This document shows, piece after piece, positions 45,116 to 53,751 of a stretch of 64,000 nucleotides of DNA. The DNA lies in NCBI RefSeq assembly GCF_000429665.1, contig NZ_KE386938.1:16678-80677 (forward strand), read 5' to 3'. The first letter of the stretch is position 1. Each line of letters opens with the position of its first letter. This stretch comes from Azovibrio restrictus DSM 23866. Its GTDB lineage: Bacteria; Pseudomonadota; Gammaproteobacteria; Burkholderiales; Rhodocyclaceae. The notes under the pieces are model-generated. The model was not told the origin of the DNA. It searched no databases and saw only the letters and a list, made by a program, of their open reading frames with translations. The position numbers and the translations under genes were made by a program.

Positions 45116-47584
45116 ATGACCCAAGACAACCAGAACCCCGCCTACGGCGAATCCAGCATCCAGATCCTTGAAGGCCTGGAGGCCGTGCGGAAGCGCCCGG
45201 GGATGTACATCGGCGACACCTCCGACGGTACCGGCCTGCACCACCTGGTCTTCGAGGTGGTGGACAACTCCATCGACGAAGCCCTGGCGGGCCACTGTGA
45301 CGACATCGTCGTCACCATCCACACCGACAACTCCATCAGCGTCCTGGACAACGGCCGCGGCATCCCCACCGGGGTGAAGATGGACGACAAGCACGAACCC
45401 AAACGCTCCGCCGCCGAAATCGCCCTCACCGAGCTGCACGCCGGGGGCAAGTTCAACCAGAACTCCTACAAGGTCTCCGGCGGTCTGCACGGGGTCGGCG
45501 TCTCCTGCGTGAACGCCCTCTCCAAGTGGCTGCGCCTCACCATCCGCCGGGACGGCAAGCGCCACTTCATGGAATTCGAGCGCGGCGTGCCCAAGGACCG
45601 GGTCCTGGAAATGCGCGACGGCTTCGAAGTCTCCCCCCTCAAGGTTCTGGGCGACACCGACAAGCGCGGCACCGAAGTGCACTTCCTCGCCGACGAAGAA
45701 ATCTTCGGCACCGTGGAATTCCACTACGAAATCCTCGCCAAGCGCCTGCGCGAACTCTCCTTCCTCAACAACGGCGTCAGCATCAAGCTCGTGGACCAGC
45801 GCAACGGCAAGGAAGAGCTGTTTGCCTTCGCCGGCGGCGTGCAAAGCTTCGTCGAATACATCAACCGCAACAAATCGGTGCTGCACCCCAGCATCTTCTA
45901 CTCCGCCGGCGAAGCCAAGGTGGGCGACACGGGCGTCACCATCGGCGTCGAAGTGGCCATGCAGTGGAACGACAGCTACCAGGAACAGGTGCTCTGCTTT
46001 ACCAACAACATTCCCCAGTCTGACGGCGGCACCCACCTCACCGGCCTGCGGGCGGCCATGACCCGCATCATCAACAAGTACATCGAAGAAAACGAAATCG
46101 CCAAGAAGGCCAAGGTGGAAATCACCGGGGACGACATGCGCGAAGGCCTGGCCTGCGTCCTCTCGGTGAAGATGCCCGACCCCAAGTTCGCCAGCCAGAC
46201 CAAGATGAAGCTGGTCTCCTCCGAAGCCCGCCCCGCCGTGGAAGAAGTGGTGGCCGCCAAGCTGGCCGAATTCCTGCTGGAAAAACCCGTGGATGCCAAG
46301 ACCATCTGCGGCAAGATCGTCGAAGCTGCCCGGGCCCGGGACGCCGCCCGCAAGGCCCGGGAAATGACCCGCCGCAAAGGCGTGCTGGACGGCATCGGCC
46401 TGCCCGGCAAACTGGCCGACTGCCAGGAAAAAGACCCCAGCCTGTGCGAACTCTACCTGGTCGAGGGTGACTCCGCCGGCGGCTCCGCCAAGCAAGGCCG
46501 GGACCGCAAGTTCCAGGCCATCCTGCCCCTGAAGGGCAAGATCCTGAACGTGGAAAAAGCCCGCTTCGACAAGATGCTCTCCTCCCAGGAAGTGGTCACC
46601 CTGATCACCGCCCTGGGCACCGGCATCGGCAAGGACGAATACAAGCCGGAAAAGCTCCGCTACCACCGCATCATCATCATGACCGACGCGGACGTGGACG
46701 GCGCCCACATCCGCACCCTGTTGCTCACCTTCTTCTACCGGCAGATGCCCGAACTGGTGGAACGCGGCCACATCTACATCGCCCAGCCGCCCCTGTACAA
46801 GGTCAAGCACGGCAAAACCGAGCGCTACCTGAAGGACGACCACGAGTACAACCAGTTCCTGCTCAAGATGGCCATGCAGGAATCCGCCCTGCTGCCCCGG
46901 GCCGACGCCACCCCCATCAACGGCGACGCCCTGGAAGAACTGGCCCGCTCCTGGCTCCTCTCCCAGGCCGTCATCGAGCGCCTGACCAACTACATCAACC
47001 CGGAAATCCTCCACGCTGTGGTGGAACACAACCTCAGCCTGGACCTCTCCGGCCAGGCCCAGGCCGAAGCCAGCGCCGCCCTGTTCGCCCGCTACCTCAA
47101 AGCCGGCACCAGCATCCGCGCCAGCTACGACGAAACCCTGGAACGCTGGCTGCTGCGCATGGAGCGCCTGCACCACGGCAACATCAAGGTAGGCCTCATC
47201 GACGAAGACTTCCTGCGCTCCGGCGACTACGCCCAGCTCAGAAAGACCGCCGAACTCCTGGCCGGCCTGTTCGGCCCCGGCGCCATCATGAGCCGCGGCG
47301 AAAAGAAATGCGCCGTGAAGAACTTCGCCGAAGCCATGAAATGGCTGATGAACGAAGTGGAGCGCGGCATCAGCAAGCAGCGCTACAAAGGCCTGGGCGA
47401 AATGAACCCGGAACAGCTCTGGGAAACCACCATGGACCCCAACGTCCGCCGCCTGCTGAAAGTGAACATCGAAGACGCCATCGGCGCCGACGAAGTCTTC
47501 ACCACCCTCATGGGCGAACTGGTGGAACCCCGCCGGAACTTCATCGAAAGCAACGCCTTGTACGCGCGGAATATTGATGTGTGA
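45116..47584 (+). CDS. gyrB: DNA gyrase subunit B
   Basis: 822 residues. GHKL ATPase domain (RKRPGMYIGDTSDGTGLHHL, DNGRGIPTG), transducer, TOPRIM (EGDSAGGSAKQGRD, DADVDGAHIRTLLLTFFYR) and tail (QRYKGLGEMNPEQLWETTMD). The length includes the ~165-residue insert in the TOPRIM part that beta/gammaproteobacterial GyrB share. Introduces negative supercoils with GyrA, not in the window. Confidence 0.98.
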   Translation: MTQDNQNPAYGESSIQILEGLEAVRKRPGMYIGDTSDGTGLHHLVFEVVDNSIDEALAGHCDDIVVTIHTDNSISVLDNGRGIPTGVKMDDKHEPKRSAAEIALTELHAGGKFNQNSYKVSGGLHGVGVSCVNALSKWLRLTIRRDGKRHFMEFERGVPKDRVLEMRDGFEVSPLKVLGDTDKRGTEVHFLADEEIFGTVEFHYEILAKRLRELSFLNNGVSIKLVDQRNGKEELFAFAGGVQSFVEYINRNKSVLHPSIFYSAGEAKVGDTGVTIGVEVAMQWNDSYQEQVLCFTNNIPQSDGGTHLTGLRAAMTRIINKYIEENEIAKKAKVEITGDDMREGLACVLSVKMPDPKFASQTKMKLVSSEARPAVEEVVAAKLAEFLLEKPVDAKTICGKIVEAARARDAARKAREMTRRKGVLDGIGLPGKLADCQEKDPSLCELYLVEGDSAGGSAKQGRDRKFQAILPLKGKILNVEKARFDKMLSSQEVVTLITALGTGIGKDEYKPEKLRYHRIIIMTDADVDGAHIRTLLLTFFYRQMPELVERGHIYIAQPPLYKVKHGKTERYLKDDHEYNQFLLKMAMQESALLPRADATPINGDALEELARSWLLSQAVIERLTNYINPEILHAVVEHNLSLDLSGQAQAEASAALFARYLKAGTSIRASYDETLERWLLRMERLHHGNIKVGLIDEDFLRSGDYAQLRKTAELLAGLFGPGAIMSRGEKKCAVKNFAEAMKWLMNEVERGISKQRYKGLGEMNPEQLWETTMDPNVRRLLKVNIEDAIGADEVFTTLMGELVEPRRNFIESNALYARNIDV

Positions 47585-47654
47585 GGTTGTAGGATCTCAT
47601 TTACTTCTAGATTTGTCTCACAACTCTAGATTTAATTGGAGCCCATAAAATTAA

Positions 47655-47683
47655 AATGCCACTCCCTGTGAGTGGCATTTTCT
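47655..47683 (+). terminator. Terminator after gyrB
   Basis: AATGCCACTC / GAGTGGCATT stem with a 5 nt loop followed by TTTTCTT. Ends the dnaA-dnaN-gyrB block; the base composition changes right after it. Confidence 0.85.
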
Positions 47684-47798
47684 TGTCCGCTCATCGGCCA
47701 TTCCGGTCATCGGGCTAACCTAGGAATCGGTCAGCAATGGGCCGGAAAGCAGCCACATGGGGACCCAGCCAGTGCGCGTATCAAATGGTCCCAATAAT

Positions 47799-48689
47799 TC
47801 ACCGGTATTCAAGCCAAGGAAGCAATGCGGCCAAATCAATCACAGACCTTCCTTCAGGGCAATTCTCAGCGTATGCGAATAGGCGGCGGCCAGAGCCATC
47901 TGGAACATCCATAAGGACATCGAAATGATGGACCATGGGCATGGTTTTTTTTGCACGTTCTAAGATGCCAGACATGTCCAGCACAATTTGCCCATTTTCA
48001 TTGGTTAACGAGAGCAGTATTTCAACCGGAGCGTTAGGCTCTCCAACTCCGAAAGCGATCACGCGCGAATGATTCGTGAGTTGGTCGAGTTGGAACTTCA
48101 GATGGTCCTCGGAGCGCAGAGTGATACCACCTGCGATTACGGCTCGTGCCACAAGATTCGCAGCCTTGGCGAATGCAATCTGCTCCTTGCGGCTCAGAGG
48201 TGTCAGCGGCTGCTGATTCCGATCGACTCCATTCAGTGTTCCTGCTGCATCAATGCTTGCTGTGCGATGAACCAGGCAATGCCGATGTTCGACAGTAGCC
48301 GCATAAACTTGGAGAAGTGCATCCCATACAGGCGGTGAACAACCTAAAACACACCGATTTCCTGCGCCATTTCTAGCATGGTTCTGTTTTTCGGTGATTT
48401 TCCAGTCCTGGCTCTTGGGGGATAGCCCCCTATTGTTCAAGGCGAACTCCAGCAATAGATCTATGACCTTCCATGCGGCACCAAATAGCAATGGAGTAAG
48501 CTCATCCTTCAACTGTTCAACTGCCGACGCACATACACTTACGCATATTGAGGAACTTACGGCCGTTTTTTCTTCGTCCCTTAGGTCAATCGAGTCTACT
48601 CCGTGTTGCTCTAGGGGAGGGCGTACCTTTTCAAGGACGTAAAGCTCGAACGCAGTACTGTCTTCGAATTCTTGAGGGGTCGTAATCAT
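47799..48689 (-). CDS. Uncharacterised protein with HEPN-like motif
   Basis: 296 residues, not recognised as a named family. Coding DNA is much less GC-rich than the chromosome around it. Near the middle, in a predicted helix, is VEHRHCLVHR. RHCLVH (136-141) fits the HEPN ribonuclease motif R-[NDH]-x3-H. The N-terminal half is largely helical (LFGAAWKVIDLLLEFALNN). HEPN proteins act in toxin-antitoxin, abortive-infection and CRISPR-linked systems. The motif is short, so the assignment is tentative. No partner antitoxin or nucleotidyltransferase is next to it. Confidence 0.6.
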   Translation of the reverse strand: MITTPQEFEDSTAFELYVLEKVRPPLEQHGVDSIDLRDEEKTAVSSSICVSVCASAVEQLKDELTPLLFGAAWKVIDLLLEFALNNRGLSPKSQDWKITEKQNHARNGAGNRCVLGCSPPVWDALLQVYAATVEHRHCLVHRTASIDAAGTLNGVDRNQQPLTPLSRKEQIAFAKAANLVARAVIAGGITLRSEDHLKFQLDQLTNHSRVIAFGVGEPNAPVEILLSLTNENGQIVLDMSGILERAKKTMPMVHHFDVLMDVPDGSGRRLFAYAENCPEGRSVIDLAALLPWLEYR

Positions 48690-48733
48690 TGGTATATCAG
48701 TTCTTAAAGTGCCAATGTAGGCTTACTAGTTAG

Positions 48734-48765
48734 GGCCTGTCCGGAATTCTGTGTAAAGTAGCCAC
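48734..48765. mobile_element. Possible end of a lost insertion sequence
   Basis: GGGCCTGTCCGGAATTCTGT and following GTAAA resemble the terminal inverted repeats of IS256-like (mutator) insertion sequences. No transposase gene or second end is visible. It lies between the two foreign-looking genes, in a 193 bp spacer that shows nothing else. Tentative. Confidence 0.35.
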
Positions 48766-48882
48766 TGGTCACGGTGCTACCGAAAGTCAGCGTAGGCCGA
48801 TTTTCAGTCCCACAAATCAATAAACGTCACAAACGCTAAGACAATCGTCGGTAGTTTGTACGCGCGGTGATGACGTAGCGTA

Positions 48883-49896
48883 CTACCGCAAGCGATACCC
48901 CGTTTGTGTCGCCCGGTCGAAACTAAAGACGTGCTCTCGCGGACTTTCCTGGCAGCGGCCAACAATTCGTCGCGGGAAATCCGGTTCCCCTTTGTCGAGT
49001 AACACCTGCGCGCTGCAGACAGGGCACGTTCCCGCGTATTTAATCATTCGGGCACGTTTCGGCGTATCTGCATTGCTTCCTTCTGGCTTGAAGAGCTCAA
49101 GGCAGACGCCGAATTCTTTGAAACCTACCATAGAGTCTGAAGCAAGGATGATTCGATCATCGACGAGCCGAAAGAGGCGGTCGATAAGATATCTGGCATA
49201 CCAGGCCAACAGACCTATGTAGATCAGGAAAATTGCATCACGCGTAGTAAGTGGTGCGGCGCTTTGGCCCATTGCCCATAGTAAAAAAGCGGTGACAATA
49301 CCGACGATCGCAAACCAGAGCAGATTCGGCCAAACCAGCATCCATTTTCGCCAGCCTTTGGCGACTTGATCCTTGTCGAAGACCCAGCGTATCCACCACG
49401 AAAGTTTGAGTTTTTCTGCGGGGATATAGTCGATGTCATGCTTTGGGAGCGCCTTCGCTACCGGTGAGCTCGTGCCCGGAATGGGGAGTGCAACTAGGCT
49501 AATCAGGGCTTGATTACCTGCGCCGCCACTGCTCTCTCTCTTTTCGATCCATGGATAGACCATCAAGCCTTGGTCTGCAGCGAATTTCTGAACCCCTTCT
49601 TCACATTTCTGACGAAAATCGCCCATCAGCGTTTTCCAATGGCGCCCAAACCAGGCACTGGCATCGCCTCCGGTGTCTCCTGTGACGGCATCCCGAATGG
49701 CTAGGTAATTGAACCGGGGTTGCTTGCCTTCTGAGAGTCGCTCAAGCGTTGCATCGGCTAAAAACTGCAGCACTTGGTAATGCTGGGCGTTGCGTCCATG
49801 GACGGAGAGATAGTCTTTCAGGCACTGGGCTATGGCCTTTATGTTTTGATCATGGCTATTTGTGCCGACTTCGGTAAGCCTATGATTGCTATCCAT
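48883..49896 (-). CDS. Uncharacterised two-helix membrane protein with zinc-ribbon-like end
   Basis: 337 residues, unusual composition for this chromosome (lower GC). A soluble N-terminal region (1-165, with HYQVLQFLADATLERLSEGK) precedes two membrane helices (about 191-209 and 220-237). The C-terminal cytosolic part has CPVC (291-294) and GRCQESPREHVF (Cys315, His322), a likely metal-binding knuckle. No family recognised. The membrane helix pair joined to soluble sensor-like parts is a layout seen in several phage-defence effectors, but nothing here proves such a role. Confidence 0.65.
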   Translation of the reverse strand: MDSNHRLTEVGTNSHDQNIKAIAQCLKDYLSVHGRNAQHYQVLQFLADATLERLSEGKQPRFNYLAIRDAVTGDTGGDASAWFGRHWKTLMGDFRQKCEEGVQKFAADQGLMVYPWIEKRESSGGAGNQALISLVALPIPGTSSPVAKALPKHDIDYIPAEKLKLSWWIRWVFDKDQVAKGWRKWMLVWPNLLWFAIVGIVTAFLLWAMGQSAAPLTTRDAIFLIYIGLLAWYARYLIDRLFRLVDDRIILASDSMVGFKEFGVCLELFKPEGSNADTPKRARMIKYAGTCPVCSAQVLLDKGEPDFPRRIVGRCQESPREHVFSFDRATQTGYRLR

Positions 49897-49988
49897 ATAA
49901 TTCCCTGTACGAGGGTATTGTCAGGGTTATGAAGTGAAATTTCCGCAGTGAAATTCCTAACCTGACTTCGTGTTCAAAGTACGGAGTC

Positions 49989-50219
49989 ATGATTATGCAG
50001 CAGAAATTTATCGTTCTGGGCGTGCCTGTCTATACCAGGAGGCTGCCATCCGGAGACATGGCGGTATGGCACCCATTTGATGCCGAGGTCCAAGCAGTGA
50101 TTGAACCCATTTGTCGTGGGCGTGGTTACTGGCAACCTGACTTTAAGAACTGGATCGTCAAAGCTCCTTGTACCAATTCTGTCTTGCGTGAGTTGGCTAC
50201 CGTTGGGAGGTCAGTATGA
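49989..50219 (+). CDS. Small hypothetical protein
   Basis: 76 residues with GGAG just before ATG. It is soluble, ending CRGRGYWQPDFKNWIV followed by a helix. The G-x-W-x-P-x-x-x-x-W pattern recalls the short repeats in HARP-like and other nucleic-acid-associated small domains, only a resemblance. Starts in the same lower-GC island as the two genes upstream but on the other strand. Confidence 0.55.
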   Translation: MIMQQKFIVLGVPVYTRRLPSGDMAVWHPFDAEVQAVIEPICRGRGYWQPDFKNWIVKAPCTNSVLRELATVGRSV

Positions 50220-50308
50220 GCCGAGCGCCTGCAAGTATTCCGGTAGTCCCCACGGAAATCAGCACCGGTTGCAAGTAGAATTTCTCTCCCTCCCCCAGGA
50301 CCCCATCA

Positions 50309-50881
50309 ATGACCAAGGCGCGGACCAGTCACTCTCATCCCTTGCAGATTGCCGAGGTGCGGGCCAGTCCTGCTCATGGCCGGATCGGCATCACCTTCTG
50401 CCCGGGCAAGCAGGACCCCATGGCGGCCACCGGGGCCTGGGCCCGGAATCTGGATGTAGATCTGGATGCCATTGCCGCCTGGGGCGCCCGGCTGGTGCTG
50501 ACCCTGGTGGAACCGGCGGAGCTCAGGACCCTGGCCGTGGCCAACCTGGGCCAGGAGGTGGAGCGCCGGGGCATGGACTGGCGGCATCTGCCCATCGCCG
50601 ATTTTTCCGTGCCCGGCGAGGCTTTCGAGGCCGAATGGCGCCTCCAGGGCCGGGAAATCCGTCAGCTGCTGCGTAGCGGTGCCGATGTGCTGGTCCATTG
50701 CAAGGGCGGCCTGGGCCGGGCGGGGATGATGGCCGCGCGCCTGCTGGTGGAGCTGGGCATGCCGCCCGATGACGCTATCCGCGCCGTGCGCAGCGCCCGC
50801 AAGGGCGCTATCGAGACCCCGGCCCAGCTGGCCTTGGTGTGCCGCACCCTGCCTGTCTCCGACCTGGAAGGGCAGCCATGA
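50309..50881 (+). CDS. Dual-specificity (CDKN3-like) protein phosphatase
   Basis: 190 residues. P-loop VHCKGGLGRAG (Cys131, Arg137) is the C-x5-R of cysteine phosphatases, with a likely general-acid Asp98 in PIADFSVPG. The N-terminal GRIGITFCPGKQD matches CDKN3-type bacterial phosphatases. It would dephosphorylate a protein or small molecule in the cytosol. Overlaps the next gene by 4 bp (ATGA), so the two are translationally coupled. Confidence 0.85.
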   Translation: MTKARTSHSHPLQIAEVRASPAHGRIGITFCPGKQDPMAATGAWARNLDVDLDAIAAWGARLVLTLVEPAELRTLAVANLGQEVERRGMDWRHLPIADFSVPGEAFEAEWRLQGREIRQLLRSGADVLVHCKGGLGRAGMMAARLLVELGMPPDDAIRAVRSARKGAIETPAQLALVCRTLPVSDLEGQP

Positions 50882-51567
50882 CGCTGATCGACACGGCCGC
50901 CCTGCGCCAGGTGAGCGGCCCCATGGGCAGCAATCCGGCTGCGGTGTTCGAGGACGCCCAGGGCCGCCGCTTCTACGTGAAGTCCCTGGAATCTCCCCTC
51001 TACGCCCGCAACGAGCGCATCGCCGCCCGGCTCTACCAGCTGGCCGGGGCGCCCACCCTCAATTATGTGGAGACCACCCGGCCCCATCAGGTGGCCACGG
51101 AGCTGGTGCGGCTGGAAAAGAAGAACGTGGCCCAGCTGAGCCCGGAGGAAATCCGCCAGGCCCAGCACTGGCTGGGGGTGCATGCCTGGACCGCCAACTG
51201 GGATGCCGCCGGTTTCCTGGGGGAAAACCAGGGGGTGGCCGCCGGCCGGGTGCTGACCCTGGACGTGGGCGGCGCCCTGGAGTACCGGGCCATGGGTAAC
51301 CAGAAGGGTCGCGCCTTCGGCACCCAGGTGGGGGAGCTGGACCGGCTGCGCAGCGATCCCAACAATCCCTTTGCCGTGCGCCTCTTCGGTCCCATGGATG
51401 AAGCCCGAGTGCGGCAGGCCATCCAGGTGGTGACGGCCATTCCCGATGCCCACATCCGCCAGGCCATTCTCGATCTGGGCGGCAGCGAAGCCCTGGCCGC
51501 CAAGATGATCGCCCGCAAGGCCCACATGGCCAGCCGCCTGCTGGCCGAGTGCGTCTCCCTGGCCTGA
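50878..51567 (+). CDS. HipA-like kinase-fold protein paired with the phosphatase
   Basis: 229 residues. The features of a small kinase fold can be seen: a glycine loop GPMGSNPAAVF (14-24), lysine in FYVKSLES (Lys35), a Glu in ARNERIAARL, then HAWTANWDAAG (Asp109 as a candidate catalytic base) and LDVGGALEYR (Asp129 followed by Gly-Gly, like a DFG metal-binding loop). This resembles HipA/phosphoinositide-kinase-like proteins and related domains in phage proteins. The substrate is unknown. Coupling with a phosphatase suggests a reversible phosphorylation pair. The fold call is by motif spacing only. Confidence 0.6.
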   Translation: MTLIDTAALRQVSGPMGSNPAAVFEDAQGRRFYVKSLESPLYARNERIAARLYQLAGAPTLNYVETTRPHQVATELVRLEKKNVAQLSPEEIRQAQHWLGVHAWTANWDAAGFLGENQGVAAGRVLTLDVGGALEYRAMGNQKGRAFGTQVGELDRLRSDPNNPFAVRLFGPMDEARVRQAIQVVTAIPDAHIRQAILDLGGSEALAAKMIARKAHMASRLLAECVSLA

Positions 51568-51655
51568 ACCCGGCGCGCCAGCCCTGGCTAGCTTGCCTAG
51601 CCGGGCCGGGTTGAAATCAGGGGTCGTCAGGGCCGGGCATCATCCTCGGGCCGGC

Positions 51656-52195
51656 TCAGCCCCGCACTGCCGCCACCAGGGCCTGCATCTGCCCGGCCAC
51701 CAGCTGGATCAGCTTTTCATCGGTCAGGTTGCCGGCCCCGTCAAAGCCGCCGGCAAAGGCGTTGGCGAACACTTCCGGCTTGTTCAGGGGGCGCAGGTCC
51801 AGGTACACGCACACCTGGCGCAGGTGGTACTGGGCCCGGGAAGTGCCCATGCCGCCCCCGGCGCCCATCAGGGCAGCGGGCTTGCCGGCCAGCAGGGCGT
51901 TATCGGGTTCCCGGGAAGCCCAATCCAGAATGTTCTTCAGGGCCGGGGCCAGGGAATAGTTGTATTCGGTGCAGGCCAGCACCAGGGCATCGGCAGCGCC
52001 GATCTGGGCCAGCACCCGGCTGACGGCGGCGGGTTTGTCGCTGATGTCCTGGTTGTAAAAGGGAATGTCGGCCAGTTCAGCGATTTCCATGCTGACGCCT
52101 TGCGGCAGATGGGCCTGGGCGGCCCGCAACAAGCCCTTGTTGGTGGATGCCTGGCGCAGGCTCCCGGCAATGCCGAGCAGTTTGATCGAAGCCAT
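51656..52195 (-). CDS. NADPH-dependent FMN reductase family protein
   Basis: 179 residues from the ATG at 52195. Flavodoxin-like fold with GIAGSLRQASTNKGLLRAA (FMN phosphate loop), TEYNYSLAPALKNILDWASR and GAGGGMGTSRAQYHLRQV, the chromate/quinone reductase (ChrR/SsuE-like) pattern. Two-electron reduction of quinones or metals is the known activity of the family. Convergent with the kinase-like gene; a GC-rich inverted repeat between them may end transcription. Confidence 0.9.
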   Translation of the reverse strand: MASIKLLGIAGSLRQASTNKGLLRAAQAHLPQGVSMEIAELADIPFYNQDISDKPAAVSRVLAQIGAADALVLACTEYNYSLAPALKNILDWASREPDNALLAGKPAALMGAGGGMGTSRAQYHLRQVCVYLDLRPLNKPEVFANAFAGGFDGAGNLTDEKLIQLVAGQMQALVAAVRG

Positions 52196-52324
52196 GGGTA
52201 TCTCCTTGTTGGTATTGCAGGGGAAACAGCCTGCCCAGCATACCCCCATCCCGGGCTGCTTCCGTAAGCTGCGCATAAGCCTGGGGGCCTAGACTGGCGG
52301 CAAGCAATCACCAGGGAGCAAGCA

Positions 52325-52735
52325 ATGAAAAACTCCAGGACCGCCGCCATCCTGCTGCTGGCCCTGACGGGTTGCGGCCAGGATGGGGAGAAAAAAGTGG
52401 ACCCCTACATGCTCCTGGAGGGGGAGGCCATCTACAAGGCCGAGTGCGCCACCTGCCACGGCCCGAACCTGGAAGGCCAGGCCCGCTGGCGGGAAAAGAA
52501 TGCAGCCGGCCGCCTCCCGGCCCCGCCCCTGGATGCCAGCGGCCCCGCAGTGCAGCGTTCCTTCCAGGACCTGGTGGCCATCACCGCCGCCGGCCTGGTG
52601 CCGCCCCATGCCCCGGCAGGCCATGAATCCGATCATCCGGCTTTCGCCGGCAACCTGAGCCCGCGCCAGATCGAAAGCGTGGTGCACTACCTGGAATCCC
52701 GCTGGCCGGCAGAAGTGCGGGCCAGGCAACCCTGA
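52325..52735 (+). CDS. Lipoprotein c-type cytochrome, possibly bis-His
   Basis: 136 residues. Lipobox LTGC (Cys17) and one haem motif CATCH (Cys41, Cys44, His45). The usual axial methionine motif (M-P-x-F) before the last helix is HPAF here (His104), and no Met follows the haem motif at all. His104 or a nearby His would be the sixth ligand, lowering the redox potential. The end (LSPRQIESVVHYLESRWP) is the usual class I C-terminal helix. It is an anchored periplasmic electron carrier. Confidence 0.85.
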   Translation: MKNSRTAAILLLALTGCGQDGEKKVDPYMLLEGEAIYKAECATCHGPNLEGQARWREKNAAGRLPAPPLDASGPAVQRSFQDLVAITAAGLVPPHAPAGHESDHPAFAGNLSPRQIESVVHYLESRWPAEVRARQP

Positions 52736-52744
52736 GGAACCAGC

Positions 52745-53077
52745 TCAGGGAATCTCCACCACCACATTGCCCCCGCCCTGAAACACCGCCTGACAGGCCA
52801 GCCGGGAAAACCCGTCCCGCTGGCCGCTGTTGTTCAGCATCCTGTGCTCTTCCCCATCCATGCCGCTCAGGCAGGCGCTGCCTTCCATCACGTGCACCTG
52901 GCAGGTGGTGCAGGCGCACTGGAGCTGGCAGGAGTGGGATAGCTCCACCCCGTTTTCCAGCAGCAACTCAGCAATGGAACGGCCTGGCTCCGCCGGCACC
53001 ATCTCTCCTTGGGGGCAGAGTTCCCCATGGGGCAGCACGATGATGTGGTGAGCAGGCTTTTTCTTGAAGAAGAACAT
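52745..53077 (-). CDS. 2Fe-2S ferredoxin (adrenodoxin/Isc-type)
   Basis: 110 residues starting at MFFFKKK (53077). Cluster cysteines C50, C56, C59 (HSCQLQCACTTC) and C95 (LACQ) fit the C-x5-C-x2-C ... C of Isc-type ferredoxins. An extra Cys54 lies inside the loop. It would transfer single electrons in the cytosol. It is separate from any isc operon and convergent with the cytochrome gene. Confidence 0.9.
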   Translation of the reverse strand: MFFFKKKPAHHIIVLPHGELCPQGEMVPAEPGRSIAELLLENGVELSHSCQLQCACTTCQVHVMEGSACLSGMDGEEHRMLNNSGQRDGFSRLACQAVFQGGGNVVVEIP

Positions 53078-53140
53078 GGACTTCCCCTGGAGCAAGGCGA
53101 GCCGTCATTGTAATTCCCCCCTGTTGCCGCTGCCTGTACA

Positions 53141-53362
53141 CAAGCCTGTGCAGAAGCTGTCGTGAACCAGGGGATAAATCGGCAGATCCGGCACAAGGCA
53201 AAAATTGTTCGAATTCTGCCCACAGGCTTCAAGGCCACTTGCCCATACCCTGAAATGCCTCGCAAGACACTGAACAACAAGGAATTTTTAAAGTTATCCC
53301 CAGACTTGTTCGGTACTTAGTAGTTAACGTCTTTAGATATACAACTTCTATAACAAGTCAAA
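53141..53362 (+). repeat. 222 bp direct repeat, copy A (origin-like, non-coding)
   Basis: Related throughout to copy B, 335 bp further on. Contains GGGGATAA (53170-53177) and, inverted, TTATCCCCAGA (53294-53304), one mismatch from the DnaA box TTATCCACA. A conserved block follows (TTGTTCGGTACTTAG, then GTTAAC and ATATACAACTTCTATAAC) that is strikingly AT-rich for this genome. No open frame. The 53078-53751 region has no gene. Confidence 0.75.
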
Positions 53363-53475
53363 GCACCAAGCCCTGCCACTGCAATCCCCCTTGCCTGCAG
53401 GTGGGGGAGATGGAGCTTCCTGAAAACAGAAAAATCCTGTCCCGCCAAACTTCCCGACTCAGCCCTTCGGTGGAA

Positions 53476-53697
53476 CAAGTCTGTGCACAAGCTGTAGCGA
53501 AAAAGGGGATAAGGAGGGGAAAAGCGGGAAAGGGAAAAACTGTTCGATTTTTGCCCACAGGCTTCAAGGGCACTTTTGCAGTGCCGGAATTGATGTGCAA
53601 GATGATGATCTACAACACTAAATTCAACTTATCCCCAGAGTTGTTCGGTACTTAGTTGTTAACGTAGTTGTATATACAACTTCTATAACAAGTCGAA
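53476..53697 (+). repeat. 222 bp direct repeat, copy B (origin-like, non-coding)
   Basis: Same length as copy A. GGGGATAA (53515-53522) and TTATCCCCAGA are again inverted about 120 bp apart; the centre keeps TGCCCACAGGCTTCAAGG. The AT-rich end holds the perfect palindrome AGTTGTATATACAACT (53666-53681). May be a DnaA-binding or unwinding region; unproven. Confidence 0.75.
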
Positions 53698-53703
53698 GTG
53701 GAA

Positions 53704-53731
53704 TAAAAAAACCGGGCCAGGGCCCGGTTTG
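53704..53731 (-). terminator. Terminator after the TerB/DUF697-like gene
   Basis: Minus strand AAACCGGGCC-CT-GGCCCGGTTTTTTTATT: strong stem and T run just after the gene's stop codon. Confidence 0.9.
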
Positions 53732-53751
53732 GGGGAATACGCAGGAAAGCC

